Positions 1 to 8,653 of a DNA stretch of 64,000 nt are shown here, in pieces. The notes under the pieces are model-generated. The model had not been told where the DNA came from. It saw nothing but the letters and a program-made list of their open reading frames with translations, and made no database searches. The first letter of the stretch is position 1. Each line of letters starts with the position of its first letter. The DNA comes from a bacterium (GTDB taxonomy: Bacteria; Planctomycetota; SZUA-567): contig QKCJ01000054.1 in assembly GCA_003245715.1 (NCBI GenBank), positions 1 through 64,000 of the forward strand, read 5' to 3'. Both the position numbers and the translations under genes were made by a program.

Positions 1-29
1 CAATATCGAGTTATCGCCGCGAGCAATCT

Positions 30-968
30 ATGTATAACAAATATTATATAAACATTCTTATTTTTATGGTGATGGCATTTATACCGGCACAACTGTATGC
101 CACTGATTATGATGAACTCCTTGTTTATTATGAAGGTCTCTATTCCAGAGAGACACTGGATAGCCCTGCGCGTTATGCTTTAAATGAAATAGCGCTTGAT
201 TCATGGCGCTCACTCAATTTGTTACGCGGGAAATTGGCAGGTTTAGATGATGAACGCAAAGACGCTGCGAAAAAATTAACAGAGCTTAAAAAGAGGATTG
301 AGCTTGGACTCCACTGGCCATATAAAACTCCACCATCCTTTGAAATCCCTTATGCAAAATCAACCCCCAAAATTGATGGCAAAATAGATGAATCTTGTTG
401 GAATGAGGCATTGGTGTTTAATGGGTATTATCCAATTAATTCTGTGGATAAAGTAAACGATGATTCTGTCTGGAAAATAATGTGGGATAAAAAATTTATC
501 TATGTCTCCGTATTTTTTCCCGACAAGAATGTGTTGTCCTCTGATCTTCAGGGGCATCCCTATCGAGGGGATTCTTTGGAGATATTCATGATGCCATCTA
601 TGCGTATGAAAAAATATTGGGAAGTTGTGATTGGCTGCGATGGAGATAGCCTTGAAGGTTTTCACTGTAACAATCGTTACGGTGATTGGACTTCGGAACC
701 GACTGCAAAAATGGAAGGTCTGAAGTTTAAAGCGTTGAAGCAAAAACATGGATATTCAATTGAAATTGCAATCCCTTTTTCTGAACTTCCAAATTATATG
801 CTAGGCAATCAACCCAATGCTGGTGAGATATTATATTTTGTTTTAGTACGTACAGATATTGAACGGAAAAATGAAAAGAGCAAATTTTATTCCCCATTTC
901 CATTTTTATACAGTGGACATAATGTTTTTGGCTATGCCAAAGGTATTCTGTGTGTAAATCTGCGATAA
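30..968 (+). CDS. Secreted protein with CBM9/DOMON-like carbohydrate-binding domain
   Basis: The first 25 or so residues form a signal peptide (hydrophobic run ILIFMVMAFIPAQ, then a probable cut after LYA). From about residue 108 the pattern KIDGKIDESCWNEA, followed by WDKKFIYVSVFF and RGDSLEIFMMP, is that of the family 9 carbohydrate-binding (CBM9-like) fold found in xylanases and many PVC secreted proteins. No catalytic domain is visible, so it probably binds carbohydrate outside the cytoplasm. The ATG at 30 has no clear ribosome site and the frame stays open to the left window edge, so the true start could lie outside. It converges on the next operon. The domain is fairly sure; the ligand is unknown. 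Confidence 0.7.
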   Translation: MYNKYYINILIFMVMAFIPAQLYATDYDELLVYYEGLYSRETLDSPARYALNEIALDSWRSLNLLRGKLAGLDDERKDAAKKLTELKKRIELGLHWPYKTPPSFEIPYAKSTPKIDGKIDESCWNEALVFNGYYPINSVDKVNDDSVWKIMWDKKFIYVSVFFPDKNVLSSDLQGHPYRGDSLEIFMMPSMRMKKYWEVVIGCDGDSLEGFHCNNRYGDWTSEPTAKMEGLKFKALKQKHGYSIEIAIPFSELPNYMLGNQPNAGEILYFVLVRTDIERKNEKSKFYSPFPFLYSGHNVFGYAKGILCVNLR

Positions 969-994
969 TTGTCCGAACGTGTCTGCATATTATT

Positions 995-1062
995 AAAGCA
1001 AGCTTGTTGGTGTTTCAGGTTGGGACGAGTCATCCCTGTCACAACAACAAGCTTTATGCTTT
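995..1062. terminator. Long imperfect hairpin between convergent genes
   Basis: AAGCTTGTTG (1000-1009) pairs perfectly with CAACAAGCTT (1045-1054). After a three-base bulge, AAAGC (995-999) pairs with GCTTT (1058-1062). The hairpin lies between two genes that converge, so it could end transcription from both sides, although there is no long T-run. Confidence 0.45.
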
Positions 1063-1110
1063 ATTATGTCGCTATAGGTTCGGTAATCTCTTGCTAGATA
1101 TTCTGGGTCA

Positions 1111-1605
1111 TTAATTTTGAGTTGGTTTTGAAATTGCGATATCTTTTAATTGAACAAGTTCAAAATTTTTTACTTTCTGGACTGGATCAATTCTCAGTTT
1201 GGTTAAAATCCCGGTATAGCTTTTCATTTCATTTAGTTTTATTGTGTATGTATGCCATTGGCCGTCATCAATAATATCGAACTTGAGATATTTTTTTTGA
1301 TCAAACGTTTCAGACTCTTTGGTTGTCCAGAATATCTCGCCGTAGCTGAGTCCCGTTTTTTCAGCAACTTTCATCTTGAAAGACAGAACACTGTATTCTG
1401 CACAGTCAAGCGGCTTGTCTATCGGTAAAATAATATAAGGGTCAAATGTTGTCGGTACTGCGCTTAATACCCCTGAATCGATTTTAACGTTTTTGAGATT
1501 ACTGGCTTTCATGCCTTTGTAGCTTAAATCAACTTTGTCCTCTGCAGAAGCCGTGATTGAAAAAATAAGAAGTGTGAAAACGGACAGGCGAATAAAATTT
1601 TTCAT
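1111..1605 (-). CDS. Small secreted beta-rich protein, last gene of the GH42-like operon
   Basis: The 164-residue product starts with a clear signal peptide (LSVFTLLIFSITASA, cut before ED). The rest alternates short hydrophobic and polar stretches, with Y-I-I-L-P-I-D-K-P-L at about residue 57 and W-H-T-Y-T-I-K-L-N-E at about 113. This resembles the jelly-roll, carbohydrate-binding-like modules often attached to glycosidases in Lentisphaerota and Planctomycetota, but no named family is recognised. An AAAGGAAA ribosome site stands just before the ATG. It lies 42 bases downstream of the GH42-like gene on the same strand and is probably cotranscribed. A role in substrate binding is inference. 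Confidence 0.7.
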   Translation of the reverse strand: MKNFIRLSVFTLLIFSITASAEDKVDLSYKGMKASNLKNVKIDSGVLSAVPTTFDPYIILPIDKPLDCAEYSVLSFKMKVAEKTGLSYGEIFWTTKESETFDQKKYLKFDIIDDGQWHTYTIKLNEMKSYTGILTKLRIDPVQKVKNFELVQLKDIAISKPTQN

Positions 1606-1647
1606 GGTTTTCCTTTTGCTAAGTATAAAAGTTATTTAAAAACACTG

Positions 1648-3804
1648 TTATTTGACAGGTTGTATTGCAAATGCAAAGATTTCCCATTGAAAAGAAAAGT
1701 TAACCGCAATTCCTTTATCTTTAAGTTCTTTACCGCTGACAACCAGGTCCTGATTGTCTGACAGCAGATCCCTGAGGACATATTTTTTGCCATCATCTAC
1801 AAATTTAAGTTTTGAAGAGATATTAAGTTCACCATCTGTCGTGTTTATATACGTCAGGTAAAAGCCTTCATTGTGTTCTTTCACAAATGAGGTGGCTCCG
1901 ATCTTATCTGTTTCAATGGATATCTCTGCACCGCACCATTTTAGAAGTTGCTTTCCTTTTTCTGATATTCCGGTGTCTTTAAGGGCGCTGAGGTAAAGAT
2001 CCTTAATGTTTGATGTGTTTATATATATTGTGCCCTTCCCGTAACGATAACATCCCTGTTTAAATTCCGAGCTGCCTGAAATATTAATTCCAAACATATT
2101 TAATAATGTAATGTTCATATTGTTTTTATTTGTGACAACAGGGTCTGTTCCTGAGACAACCAGCTTTCCGCCATTATAAACAAATTCAATCAGGCGCTTT
2201 GCCATTGCGTCCTGTAATGTCTGATTATCAGGGCAGATGATGGTTTTGATTTCGTTCAGATTGAGCTTGTCTGAATAATCACTGATCCAGTTCATTGTTA
2301 TATTTGATAATTCAAATTGCTTGTATAGTTTTTCTTTATTGCTGTAACTCTCGGTGCGTTCCCATAATTTTGGTGTTATATTGTTCTGGATGTCGCTGTA
2401 TGAGAGCAGGCAGGCAACGTTTGCGTGTTTGAGCCTGGCTGTTGCAAACGTGTTGAGCAACTCTCCTCTGCGTAAAGCCCAGATAATCCAGGGTCTCTCC
2501 ATGGGGTCCATTTCAAGCCAGAACAACCAGTTGATTTGACGTACGGGATATTTCAGCGCGTTATAAAAAGTTTTGATATATGAGTCCATGGTGTTATGTA
2601 CAGGTTCAATCCCAAGTGGAATACCCTGTAACTCTGCTAATGAACCATAAAGCGCACTTTCCAGTTTCCAGTGGTCAAAACAGGTGATTGTACTCAAGCT
2701 ATCCGGATTATTTTTGGTAAGTTGCAAGGACTTATCAATAATGATGCCGTCTCTGCCTGCAGTCCTTAGAGCTGTTGTCATCCAGCATAGCATTTTTCGG
2801 TCTTTGTCATATGTCCGTACGGTGTTGTATAAATTCTGTTGAGTTTTATAAATTGTATAGACTCTGAAATTTTGGAAGTCCTGCCATAACGTTGACAGAT
2901 TGGTTTTGGAAAATTCTGGCGCAGGCAATTTAAGTTGATCGAACGAACTCAGGGAAAGGCTGTAGCGGGAATTGATATCTGTAAGCGACAGCTTTTTTTC
3001 ATTCTGCAGATATTGCCTGAAGGCTTTCTGGGTTGGCTCTGAGTAATCATAGAAACTATTGCTCAGGGGATACCACCAGTCGTTATGTCCGGGATAGCGA
3101 AAATGCCATTCGAAAATTTCCTTGTCTGTTTCAGCATGGTTCTTGCAGTATTTTATGGTGCGCTCGATTAGTTTCTGCATTGATGCAATATTTTCGGGGT
3201 CCCAATATGAAAAGAAAGTATTGTTGCTCTCTGGGTGATAATCGCCTTTATTCTCGCTTGGATATTTACCCTGATAATCCTGCATTCTTGCGGCGGTTTT
3301 ACTATATGTCTGATCCATGTCGTTTGACAAAATAACCGATAGTTCTACCTTCTTGACTCCTGCCTGTTTTGCGCGTATTACCGCGTCAGTTATCTCTTCA
3401 AATTTCGGTGAATCATCAGTCTGATATTCCCTCAGAAAGCAGCGGATATCAAGAAAGTCCGCAAGTTCATTCAACTCCCTGGTCATTGGCGCTGTCGAAT
3501 AATTGAAACGGTTGTTGATTTGCGTGACGTAGCCCTGGATAACCGCTTTAACTGTGTTGTTGTTTTGAGAAGCTGTTGCTGCTGGCTTGTAAGGTTTCAG
3601 CAGCCAGTTATACCGGTAATCATTTATTTTGATATCAGGCTTGAAAAACTTTGTCTTTTTCTGATTGTTGAATTCGTTCTTTTTCCCGTTTATTTTATAA
3701 CTGTATTCTGGCGGTGGAGATGAAATACTCTGCGAATTTTCCTCTGCATTAATGCATTGAAAAAAAACTCCAGCCCATAAGAGGGCGATAAAGAATCGTG
3801 CCAT
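1648..3804 (-). CDS. Secreted GH42-like (beta-galactosidase-type) protein with unusual active site
   Basis: The 718-residue product begins with a signal peptide (FFIALLWAGVFFQCINA). The middle part looks like a GH42-type barrel: the block DYSEPTQKAFRQYLQNEKK followed by D-I-N-S-R-Y matches the place where GH42 enzymes have F-R-x-W-L-x-x-x-Y ... L-N-x-x-W. From about residue 450, A-C-L-L-S-Y-S-D-I and later I-I-C-P-D-N-Q and Y-N-G-G-K-L-V-V-S-G look like the trimerisation (GH42_M) domain. The acid/base position, normally N-E or E-P-G, here reads R-Y-P-G-H-N-D, so the usual glutamate seems absent; E in GIEPVHN may be the nucleophile. The frame opens at a TTG at 3810, but the ATG at 3804 has AAAGG at a proper distance and is preferred. 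Assignment is moderate. Confidence 0.65.
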   Translation of the reverse strand: MARFFIALLWAGVFFQCINAEENSQSISSPPPEYSYKINGKKNEFNNQKKTKFFKPDIKINDYRYNWLLKPYKPAATASQNNNTVKAVIQGYVTQINNRFNYSTAPMTRELNELADFLDIRCFLREYQTDDSPKFEEITDAVIRAKQAGVKKVELSVILSNDMDQTYSKTAARMQDYQGKYPSENKGDYHPESNNTFFSYWDPENIASMQKLIERTIKYCKNHAETDKEIFEWHFRYPGHNDWWYPLSNSFYDYSEPTQKAFRQYLQNEKKLSLTDINSRYSLSLSSFDQLKLPAPEFSKTNLSTLWQDFQNFRVYTIYKTQQNLYNTVRTYDKDRKMLCWMTTALRTAGRDGIIIDKSLQLTKNNPDSLSTITCFDHWKLESALYGSLAELQGIPLGIEPVHNTMDSYIKTFYNALKYPVRQINWLFWLEMDPMERPWIIWALRRGELLNTFATARLKHANVACLLSYSDIQNNITPKLWERTESYSNKEKLYKQFELSNITMNWISDYSDKLNLNEIKTIICPDNQTLQDAMAKRLIEFVYNGGKLVVSGTDPVVTNKNNMNITLLNMFGINISGSSEFKQGCYRYGKGTIYINTSNIKDLYLSALKDTGISEKGKQLLKWCGAEISIETDKIGATSFVKEHNEGFYLTYINTTDGELNISSKLKFVDDGKKYVLRDLLSDNQDLVVSGKELKDKGIAVNFSFQWEIFAFAIQPVK

Positions 3805-3834
3805 TCTCAACCTTTCATTTTTATTATTGGAATA

Positions 3835-4494
3835 TTAGTAGATGTACCAGTTCAATTTAACGTTACTCATGATCCAGAAATAGTCTTGTGACTGAGTGTG
3901 TCCGTCGAAGAAGACATAGTTTGCCGCGCTATCGTCCTGATGCCTGCAGCTTACGCCTTGCGTAGTAGGGTCGTCTGCTGTGCCACGGTTAACCGATGAC
4001 CAACTGGGTTTGCTGTCTGCCATCAGGACTTTGTAGGACGGTTTTTGTATTGAGGAAAAATTCAGTCCTCTTGTTCTTGCTTCAATCCATGGCGTTCCGG
4101 TAAGCTGTTTCTGCAATATATAGGCATTGGCGCCATAGGAATAGTTAGTGCTGCTTTCCACGGGGCAGCGGTAACTGCTGTAATCAGTGCTGCTTAACTG
4201 TTTTCCGTAATACGGGTTAATCATCCGCCAATACCGTAGATTGTAGTCATTTTCCGGTTGGTCTGTTTTGACCGGGAAACGCCCGTAATCCTCGCTGTAC
4301 TGATACCAGGCAACTCCCATTTTGGAAAGATTGTTGGTGCATTCGATATTTTTAGCCAGAGCCAGTGAATTGCTTAATGATGGCGCAAGCATTGAGGCCA
4401 GTATGCCGATGATCGCAATTACCACCAACATCTCAATCAAGGTGAAATTTCTCTGGCGACATCTATGATGATTGACTACCGATAAGGATTTCAT
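3835..4494 (-). CDS. Prepilin-like (pseudopilin) protein, locus 1
   Basis: The 219-residue product has the type II secretion/type IV pilin N-terminus: basic leader (HHRCRQRN) then [20 protein letters not shown], with the methylated Phe and the Glu at +5. The C-terminal part ends in a pattern close to the H-x9-D-G motif of PVC pseudopilins, here with eleven residues between H and D-G (RHQDDS...FFDGH). Such proteins are cut by a prepilin peptidase and assembled or held in the inner membrane; their exact role in this phylum is unknown. Its ATG overlaps the stop of the upstream regulator by four bases (ATGA), so translation is probably coupled, and the GH42-like gene follows 30 bases downstream. 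Confidence 0.88.
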   Translation of the reverse strand: MKSLSVVNHHRCRQRNFTLIEMLVVIAIIGILASMLAPSLSNSLALAKNIECTNNLSKMGVAWYQYSEDYGRFPVKTDQPENDYNLRYWRMINPYYGKQLSSTDYSSYRCPVESSTNYSYGANAYILQKQLTGTPWIEARTRGLNFSSIQKPSYKVLMADSKPSWSSVNRGTADDPTTQGVSCRHQDDSAANYVFFDGHTQSQDYFWIMSNVKLNWYIY

Positions 4495-5534
4495 ACTGTC
4501 CGTCCTTTATATATCGATGGCTTGACGAGAATTATATTTTCTTTGGCTCTGGTCTCATTTTGTAGATTTTCAATCAACTGGAAAATTGCCGTGCAGGTCA
4601 TGGCTGTGGCATGGCTTATCGCGGTCACTGGCGGATCATTGGCCAGTGCCTGATGCGAACCGGCAACCGTTACCAGACTGAATTCCTGCGCAATCCGGTA
4701 TGATTGTGAGATTATCTCATAAACTACATTCACCCCTTCATCGGAATACCAGAAAAGCGAGTCTATGCCTGAATTAATAAATGCTTTGACACCTTCCAGC
4801 GCATTTATCATAAAAGATCCCAGCGACCCGCCAGAAAACCAGAACTCTTCGACATCAATGGCGTTCTGTTTCATGGTGTCAATAAAACCCGAAGCTCGTT
4901 TCTGAAAGGCTATATCGTTATTTTGCAACCCGATAAACCCTGGTCTTGAAACATTCTTGACTAGCAGCTCTTGGGCAGCCATAACTCCCGTTGCGTAATT
5001 ATCAAGCGCGACAACATTTGTTATTTTCCCGATATAGGACTCATGTGTTGCAATGACGTTTTTTTCCTCTTCAATCAGCTTGAACATTTTTTCAGAATAT
5101 CGCTTGGGAAATGACGTAAGTATTATGAACTCATTCTCACTCTCCGGTTTTTTGACAGTAACAGGATTTTCGTCAGAGAGTAGTCTTAATTCGGCATCGT
5201 AACCCCATTGCCTGCAACTGCCTGATAATTTCGTCCATAACCTGTTCCAGGCAGGGTTGATTATCCTCTCATAGCCGTAAGTGTAAAAAACAATTTTCCC
5301 CTTGGTTTCGATATTTCCCGGTGAAACAACAAGGCGTCCTTTGGAACCTGACTGAAGAATATTGCGCTCTTCAAGTATTGTAATCGCCCTGCGTAATGTA
5401 ACTCTGCTTATGTTTAACTGTTCACACAACTTTCGCTCTGGAGGAAAGAACTGGTCTTTTCCGTTGCGCAGTTCATTTATTATGTCGATAAGCTGACTTA
5501 CAGCCTGATCCGTTTTTTCTGGTTTTTTGGGCAT
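4491..5534 (-). CDS. GntR/LacI chimeric transcriptional regulator
   Basis: The N-terminal 75 residues form a GntR-type winged helix (FPPERKLCEQLNISRVTLRR, then LEERNILQSGSKGRLVV). From about residue 83 (GKIVFYTYGYERI) the protein is a LacI-type periplasmic-binding-like sensor, with G-V-M-A-A-Q-E-L-L and G-F-I-G-L-Q-N-N-D typical of that fold. Such AraR-like chimeras sense sugars and control sugar-use operons. The frame can be extended to 5615, but the extra residues are odd and hydrophobic, and the ATG at 5534 (MPKKPEKTD) with AGGT upstream is preferred. It is first in an operon with a pseudopilin and two secreted proteins and probably controls them, perhaps with the divergent cstA. The ligand is unknown. 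Confidence 0.85.
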   Translation of the reverse strand: MPKKPEKTDQAVSQLIDIINELRNGKDQFFPPERKLCEQLNISRVTLRRAITILEERNILQSGSKGRLVVSPGNIETKGKIVFYTYGYERIINPAWNRLWTKLSGSCRQWGYDAELRLLSDENPVTVKKPESENEFIILTSFPKRYSEKMFKLIEEEKNVIATHESYIGKITNVVALDNYATGVMAAQELLVKNVSRPGFIGLQNNDIAFQKRASGFIDTMKQNAIDVEEFWFSGGSLGSFMINALEGVKAFINSGIDSLFWYSDEGVNVVYEIISQSYRIAQEFSLVTVAGSHQALANDPPVTAISHATAMTCTAIFQLIENLQNETRAKENIILVKPSIYKGRTV

Positions 5535-5684
5535 AAGAAAGTTACCTGCAATAAAAATCGTTATAATACCAATGGCTTTACAATAATATAATAAGCTGTA
5601 ATTTTTTTTAGTCAAATAATTTTGATAAAAATTTTTTTTTGTTTATTCTGCAGAGAAGGATGGGTTTGTTCTTATAGATTCACA

Positions 5685-5724
5685 TTATTGATAATTGACA
5701 AAAATAATTATTGATAACATAATA
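5685..5724 (+). promoter_or_regulatory. Sigma70-type promoter of cstA with flanking 10-base direct repeats
   Basis: TTGACA at 5695-5700 is followed after 17 bases by CATAAT (5718-5723), a good promoter for cstA 80 bases downstream. The sequence TTATTGATAA occurs twice, at 5685-5694 and 5708-5717, flanking the -35 box. This arrangement could bind a regulator, but the base-rich context makes chance possible. Confidence 0.55.
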
Positions 5725-5803
5725 ATTGCCAGGTTGGGTGGAAATTTTTTATGATGTATATTTTTGATGCAGCAGATTTTTTCATATTTATGGGGAGGGG
5801 CGT

Positions 5804-7252
5804 ATGGGATTCTTCTTTCTTTGTGTCGGGCTTCTGATTCTTGGTTATTTTACCTATGGGGTATTGGTTGAGAGGATCTTCGGCATAGAACCGGATCGTA
5901 AGACCCCGGCTCTTGAACTTGCTGATAATGTTGATTTTATTCCCATGCCGACGTGGAAGGTTTTTATGGTTCAGCTCCTGGATATTGCGGGGGTGGGGCC
6001 GATCTTCGGGCCTATTCTTGGAGCGCTTTATGGACCGCAGGCTTTGCTTTGGATTGTTCTTGGTTCCATCTTTGCCGGTGGTGTGCATGACTTTTTCAGT
6101 GGGATGCTTTCTGTTCGGGAGAATGGGGAGAGTATTCCGGAGGTTATAGGAAATTCTCTGGGAATGCCGGCGCGGCATGTTATGCGGTTTTTCTCGTTAC
6201 TGCTGTTGATATTGGTTGGTGTTGTCTTTGTTATGGCTCCGGCTGGTTTGCTGGAGAATTTGACCGGTGTAAGCAAGCATCTTCTGGTAATTATTATTTT
6301 TGCCTACTACTTTCTGGCGACAATACTGCCGATTGATAAAATTATCGGCAGGTTTTACCCTATATTTGGGGCTTTGCTCATTTTCATGGCCTTTAGTGTG
6401 GTTATCGCGCTCTTTCTCAGCGACCATACTGTGCTGCCTGATCTTGATTTTTTCAAAAATGTTAATCCGAACAAAAGTTATGATGGAAGGCAGCTTCCGA
6501 TCTGGCCACTATTGTTTGTTACGCTTTCCTGCGGCGCTCTTAGCGGATTTCACTCCACACAAAGTCCGCTGATGTCTCGCTGTCTCAAGAATGAGAAACA
6601 CGGAAGGCTTGTTTTTTACGGTGCGATGATTGCCGAAGGTATTATCGCCTTGATCTGGGCTACTGCCGGATTGTCATTTTACCCGTCAGTTGAAGCTTAT
6701 AATGAAGTGATTCACAATGGCACCGCTTCGGCAGTGGTCGATGGGGTGTGCCGTGGATTGTTGGGTAGCACGGGAGGTTTGCTGGCAATTTTGGGTGTAG
6801 TGATTCTTCCCATTACCAGCGGTGATACCGCATTTCGGGCAGCCCGGCTTATTTTGGCGGAAACCTTCTCGTTGTCTCAAGTTAAGGCGGTAAAAAGACT
6901 TATGATTGCTGTGCCCTTGTTTGTGGTTGGTTATTTAATCAGTATGGTCAATTTCAGTACCGTATGGCGATATTTTGGCTGGAGCAATCAAACCCTGGCA
7001 ATGCTGGTTCTCTGGAGTGCTGGTGTCTGGCTTGCCAGGCGCGGAAAGTTCTATTGGATTGCAGTTCTCCCGGCAGCATTTATGACCGCAGTTTCTGTCA
7101 GTTTTATCCTTTATATGAAGATCGGACTTTCTCTTTCATATGAACTTTCAAATTATATTGGCATTGCTTTTGCGATTGTCGCGGTAGTTCTCTTTCTGAT
7201 TAAATCCTTCAAATGGAAGAAACAGGTTCTGCAGGCGGGTAACGCCTGCTAA
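5804..7252 (+). CDS. cstA: CstA-family peptide/pyruvate transporter, short form
   Basis: The product is an inner-membrane protein of 482 residues with about a dozen hydrophobic segments. It carries the CstA-family blocks GPIFGPILGALYGPQ (about residues 66-80), SIFAGGVHDFFSGMLS (88-103), ALSGFHSTQSPLMSRC and ILPITSGDTAFRAARL. CstA proteins were found as carbon-starvation proteins and take up peptides or pyruvate. The Escherichia coli protein is about 700 residues, so this is the shorter variant without the C-terminal extension. A strong GGGGAGGGG ribosome site precedes the ATG. It stands alone, divergent from the GntR/LacI regulator. The family is sure; the substrate is not. Confidence 0.9.
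   Translation: MGFFFLCVGLLILGYFTYGVLVERIFGIEPDRKTPALELADNVDFIPMPTWKVFMVQLLDIAGVGPIFGPILGALYGPQALLWIVLGSIFAGGVHDFFSGMLSVRENGESIPEVIGNSLGMPARHVMRFFSLLLLILVGVVFVMAPAGLLENLTGVSKHLLVIIIFAYYFLATILPIDKIIGRFYPIFGALLIFMAFSVVIALFLSDHTVLPDLDFFKNVNPNKSYDGRQLPIWPLLFVTLSCGALSGFHSTQSPLMSRCLKNEKHGRLVFYGAMIAEGIIALIWATAGLSFYPSVEAYNEVIHNGTASAVVDGVCRGLLGSTGGLLAILGVVILPITSGDTAFRAARLILAETFSLSQVKAVKRLMIAVPLFVVGYLISMVNFSTVWRYFGWSNQTLAMLVLWSAGVWLARRGKFYWIAVLPAAFMTAVSVSFILYMKIGLSLSYELSNYIGIAFAIVAVVLFLIKSFKWKKQVLQAGNAC
7231..7249 (+). terminator. Perfect hairpin overlapping the 3' end of cstA
   Basis: GCAGGCG (7231-7237) pairs with CGCCTGC (7243-7249) around a five-base loop, directly before the TAA stop. The sequence after it is TAAAATT, with only a weak T-rich tail. 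It may work as a terminator or as an mRNA 3' stabiliser. Confidence 0.4.
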
Positions 7253-7624
7253 AATTGCCGCAACAAACTAAAGCTTACGACGCCATGGGTGCATTTATTG
7301 TGCCTGTGGCGAGTATTTTATACTAGCCAAGCTTTAAGCGTGCATGCAACGAACTACTTTGTTAATAATTTTGAAAGATGCTTTTTCCTGCTGAATCCCG
7401 ACTCTATTGCTGGTCAGGGCGGGGCTTTAGGCTTTCTTCTTGGCTCTTGTTTGTAAGTGTCTGTTGTTTATGTGGTTATGCTGTGGAGGTGAGTTTTTTT
7501 CAGAGAGTATTGACATAAAAAGATTATATACTATGATGTAGAAATATTTAGTCCGTCAGTCCATTATTTGCGGATTTTAACCACCGGTAATTCTTATACT
7601 TAGAGAAAGGGGTTCCAGGGACTA
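7253..7624. other. Intergenic region between cstA and potA
   Basis: No convincing gene lies here. The right part holds the potA promoter (7510-7537). The left part has a widely spaced inverted pair TAAAGCTT (7269-7276) and AAGCTTTA (7329-7336), probably chance since AAGCTT is itself palindromic. The 5' leader of potA would be about 80 bases. Confidence 0.5.
7510..7537 (+). promoter_or_regulatory. Sigma70-type promoter of the potABCD operon
   Basis: TTGACA (7510-7515) and TATGAT (7532-7537) are separated by 16 bases. This is the only good promoter seen ahead of potA, and the four pot genes overlap or nearly touch, so it should drive all of them. Confidence 0.7.
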
Positions 7625-8653
7625 ATGGGGCTGGAGATAACGGACGTTTCAAAGCATTATAATGAAGTTGTTGCGCTGGACCATGTCAACCTGACGGTCG
7701 ACAAAGGTGAATTTTTCACCATCCTCGGGCCTTCTGGCTGCGGCAAGACGACACTCCTGAAAATCATTGCCGGGCTGGAACTCTGCGATAGCGGAAGACT
7801 CTCCATCAGTAATGCCGATGTAACCAACCTCCGGGCAAACAAGCGTAATGTAAATACCGTCTTTCAGAATTATGCACTTTTTCCTCATTTAAGCGTGTAT
7901 GAAAATATCGCCTTCGGTCTGCGTTCCCGGAAATTCGATCGGGAAGTCATTATCACCCGTGTTCAGGCTGCGCTGGAGATGCTGCAGCTAACACAAACCT
8001 CCTCCCGTTATCCGTCACAACTCTCCGGTGGTCAGCAGCAGCGCGTTGCGCTGGCTCGGGCGCTGGTGAACGAGCCGGCGATCCTCCTTCTTGATGAACC
8101 GATGTCTGCTCTGGACGCACGATTGCGGGCACAGGTGCAGATTGAACTGCGTAACCTGCAACGCCGTCTGGAGAAGACTTTTATCATGGTTACGCACGAT
8201 CAGGATGAGGCTCTGACTGTTTCTGACCGGATTGCGGTGATGAACCATGCTTCAATTGTGCAGATCGGTACGCCAAATGAAATCTATGAACGTCCCTGCA
8301 ATAAATTTGTGGCGAATTTTATCGGTGACGCGAACATGTTTGAAGCGTCCCGTACAGGCACAGCCGGCCTTGAGACAGAATATGGCACACTTGAGACCTG
8401 TCTTCCCGTGCCGTGGGAAAGAGGAACTGTCGTCATCCGTCCGGAGAATATCCGTCTCCATACTCAGCAGCCTTCAGTTAACGGTCTGAAACTAACAGTA
8501 CGCGATACCGTTTACCGTGGCGATCATCAGGAAATCTGGTTTAAGGATAATAATCTGAAAGTCAAGACCGCCAATCATGAGCCGTATGAGGAAGGGGTCG
8601 AGGTTTGGCTGGAATTTCTTAAGGACGCACTGGTGCCGGTCAATGAAGAATAA
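7625..8653 (+). CDS. potA: Polyamine ABC transporter ATP-binding protein PotA
   Basis: The cytoplasmic ATPase subunit of a spermidine/putrescine importer. Walker A (GPSGCGKTT) is at residues 35-43, the Q-loop near QNYALFPH (81-88), the signature LSGGQQQR at 133-140, Walker B ILLLDEP at 153-159 and the switch H in THDQDEA near 190. The C-terminal 100 residues (from about 240) form a TOBE-type regulatory domain with V-I-R-P-E-N-I-R. At 342 residues it has normal length. It is first in the order potA-potB-potC-potD, as in many bacteria, and its last codons overlap the start of potB. The specific polyamine cannot be told from sequence alone. Confidence 0.93.
   Translation: MGLEITDVSKHYNEVVALDHVNLTVDKGEFFTILGPSGCGKTTLLKIIAGLELCDSGRLSISNADVTNLRANKRNVNTVFQNYALFPHLSVYENIAFGLRSRKFDREVIITRVQAALEMLQLTQTSSRYPSQLSGGQQQRVALARALVNEPAILLLDEPMSALDARLRAQVQIELRNLQRRLEKTFIMVTHDQDEALTVSDRIAVMNHASIVQIGTPNEIYERPCNKFVANFIGDANMFEASRTGTAGLETEYGTLETCLPVPWERGTVVIRPENIRLHTQQPSVNGLKLTVRDTVYRGDHQEIWFKDNNLKVKTANHEPYEEGVEVWLEFLKDALVPVNEE

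Noticed and set aside
7269..7336. TAAAGCTT / AAGCTTTA inverted pair after cstA as a terminator
   Set aside because: The arms are short, 52 bases apart and partly self-complementary, with no T-run.
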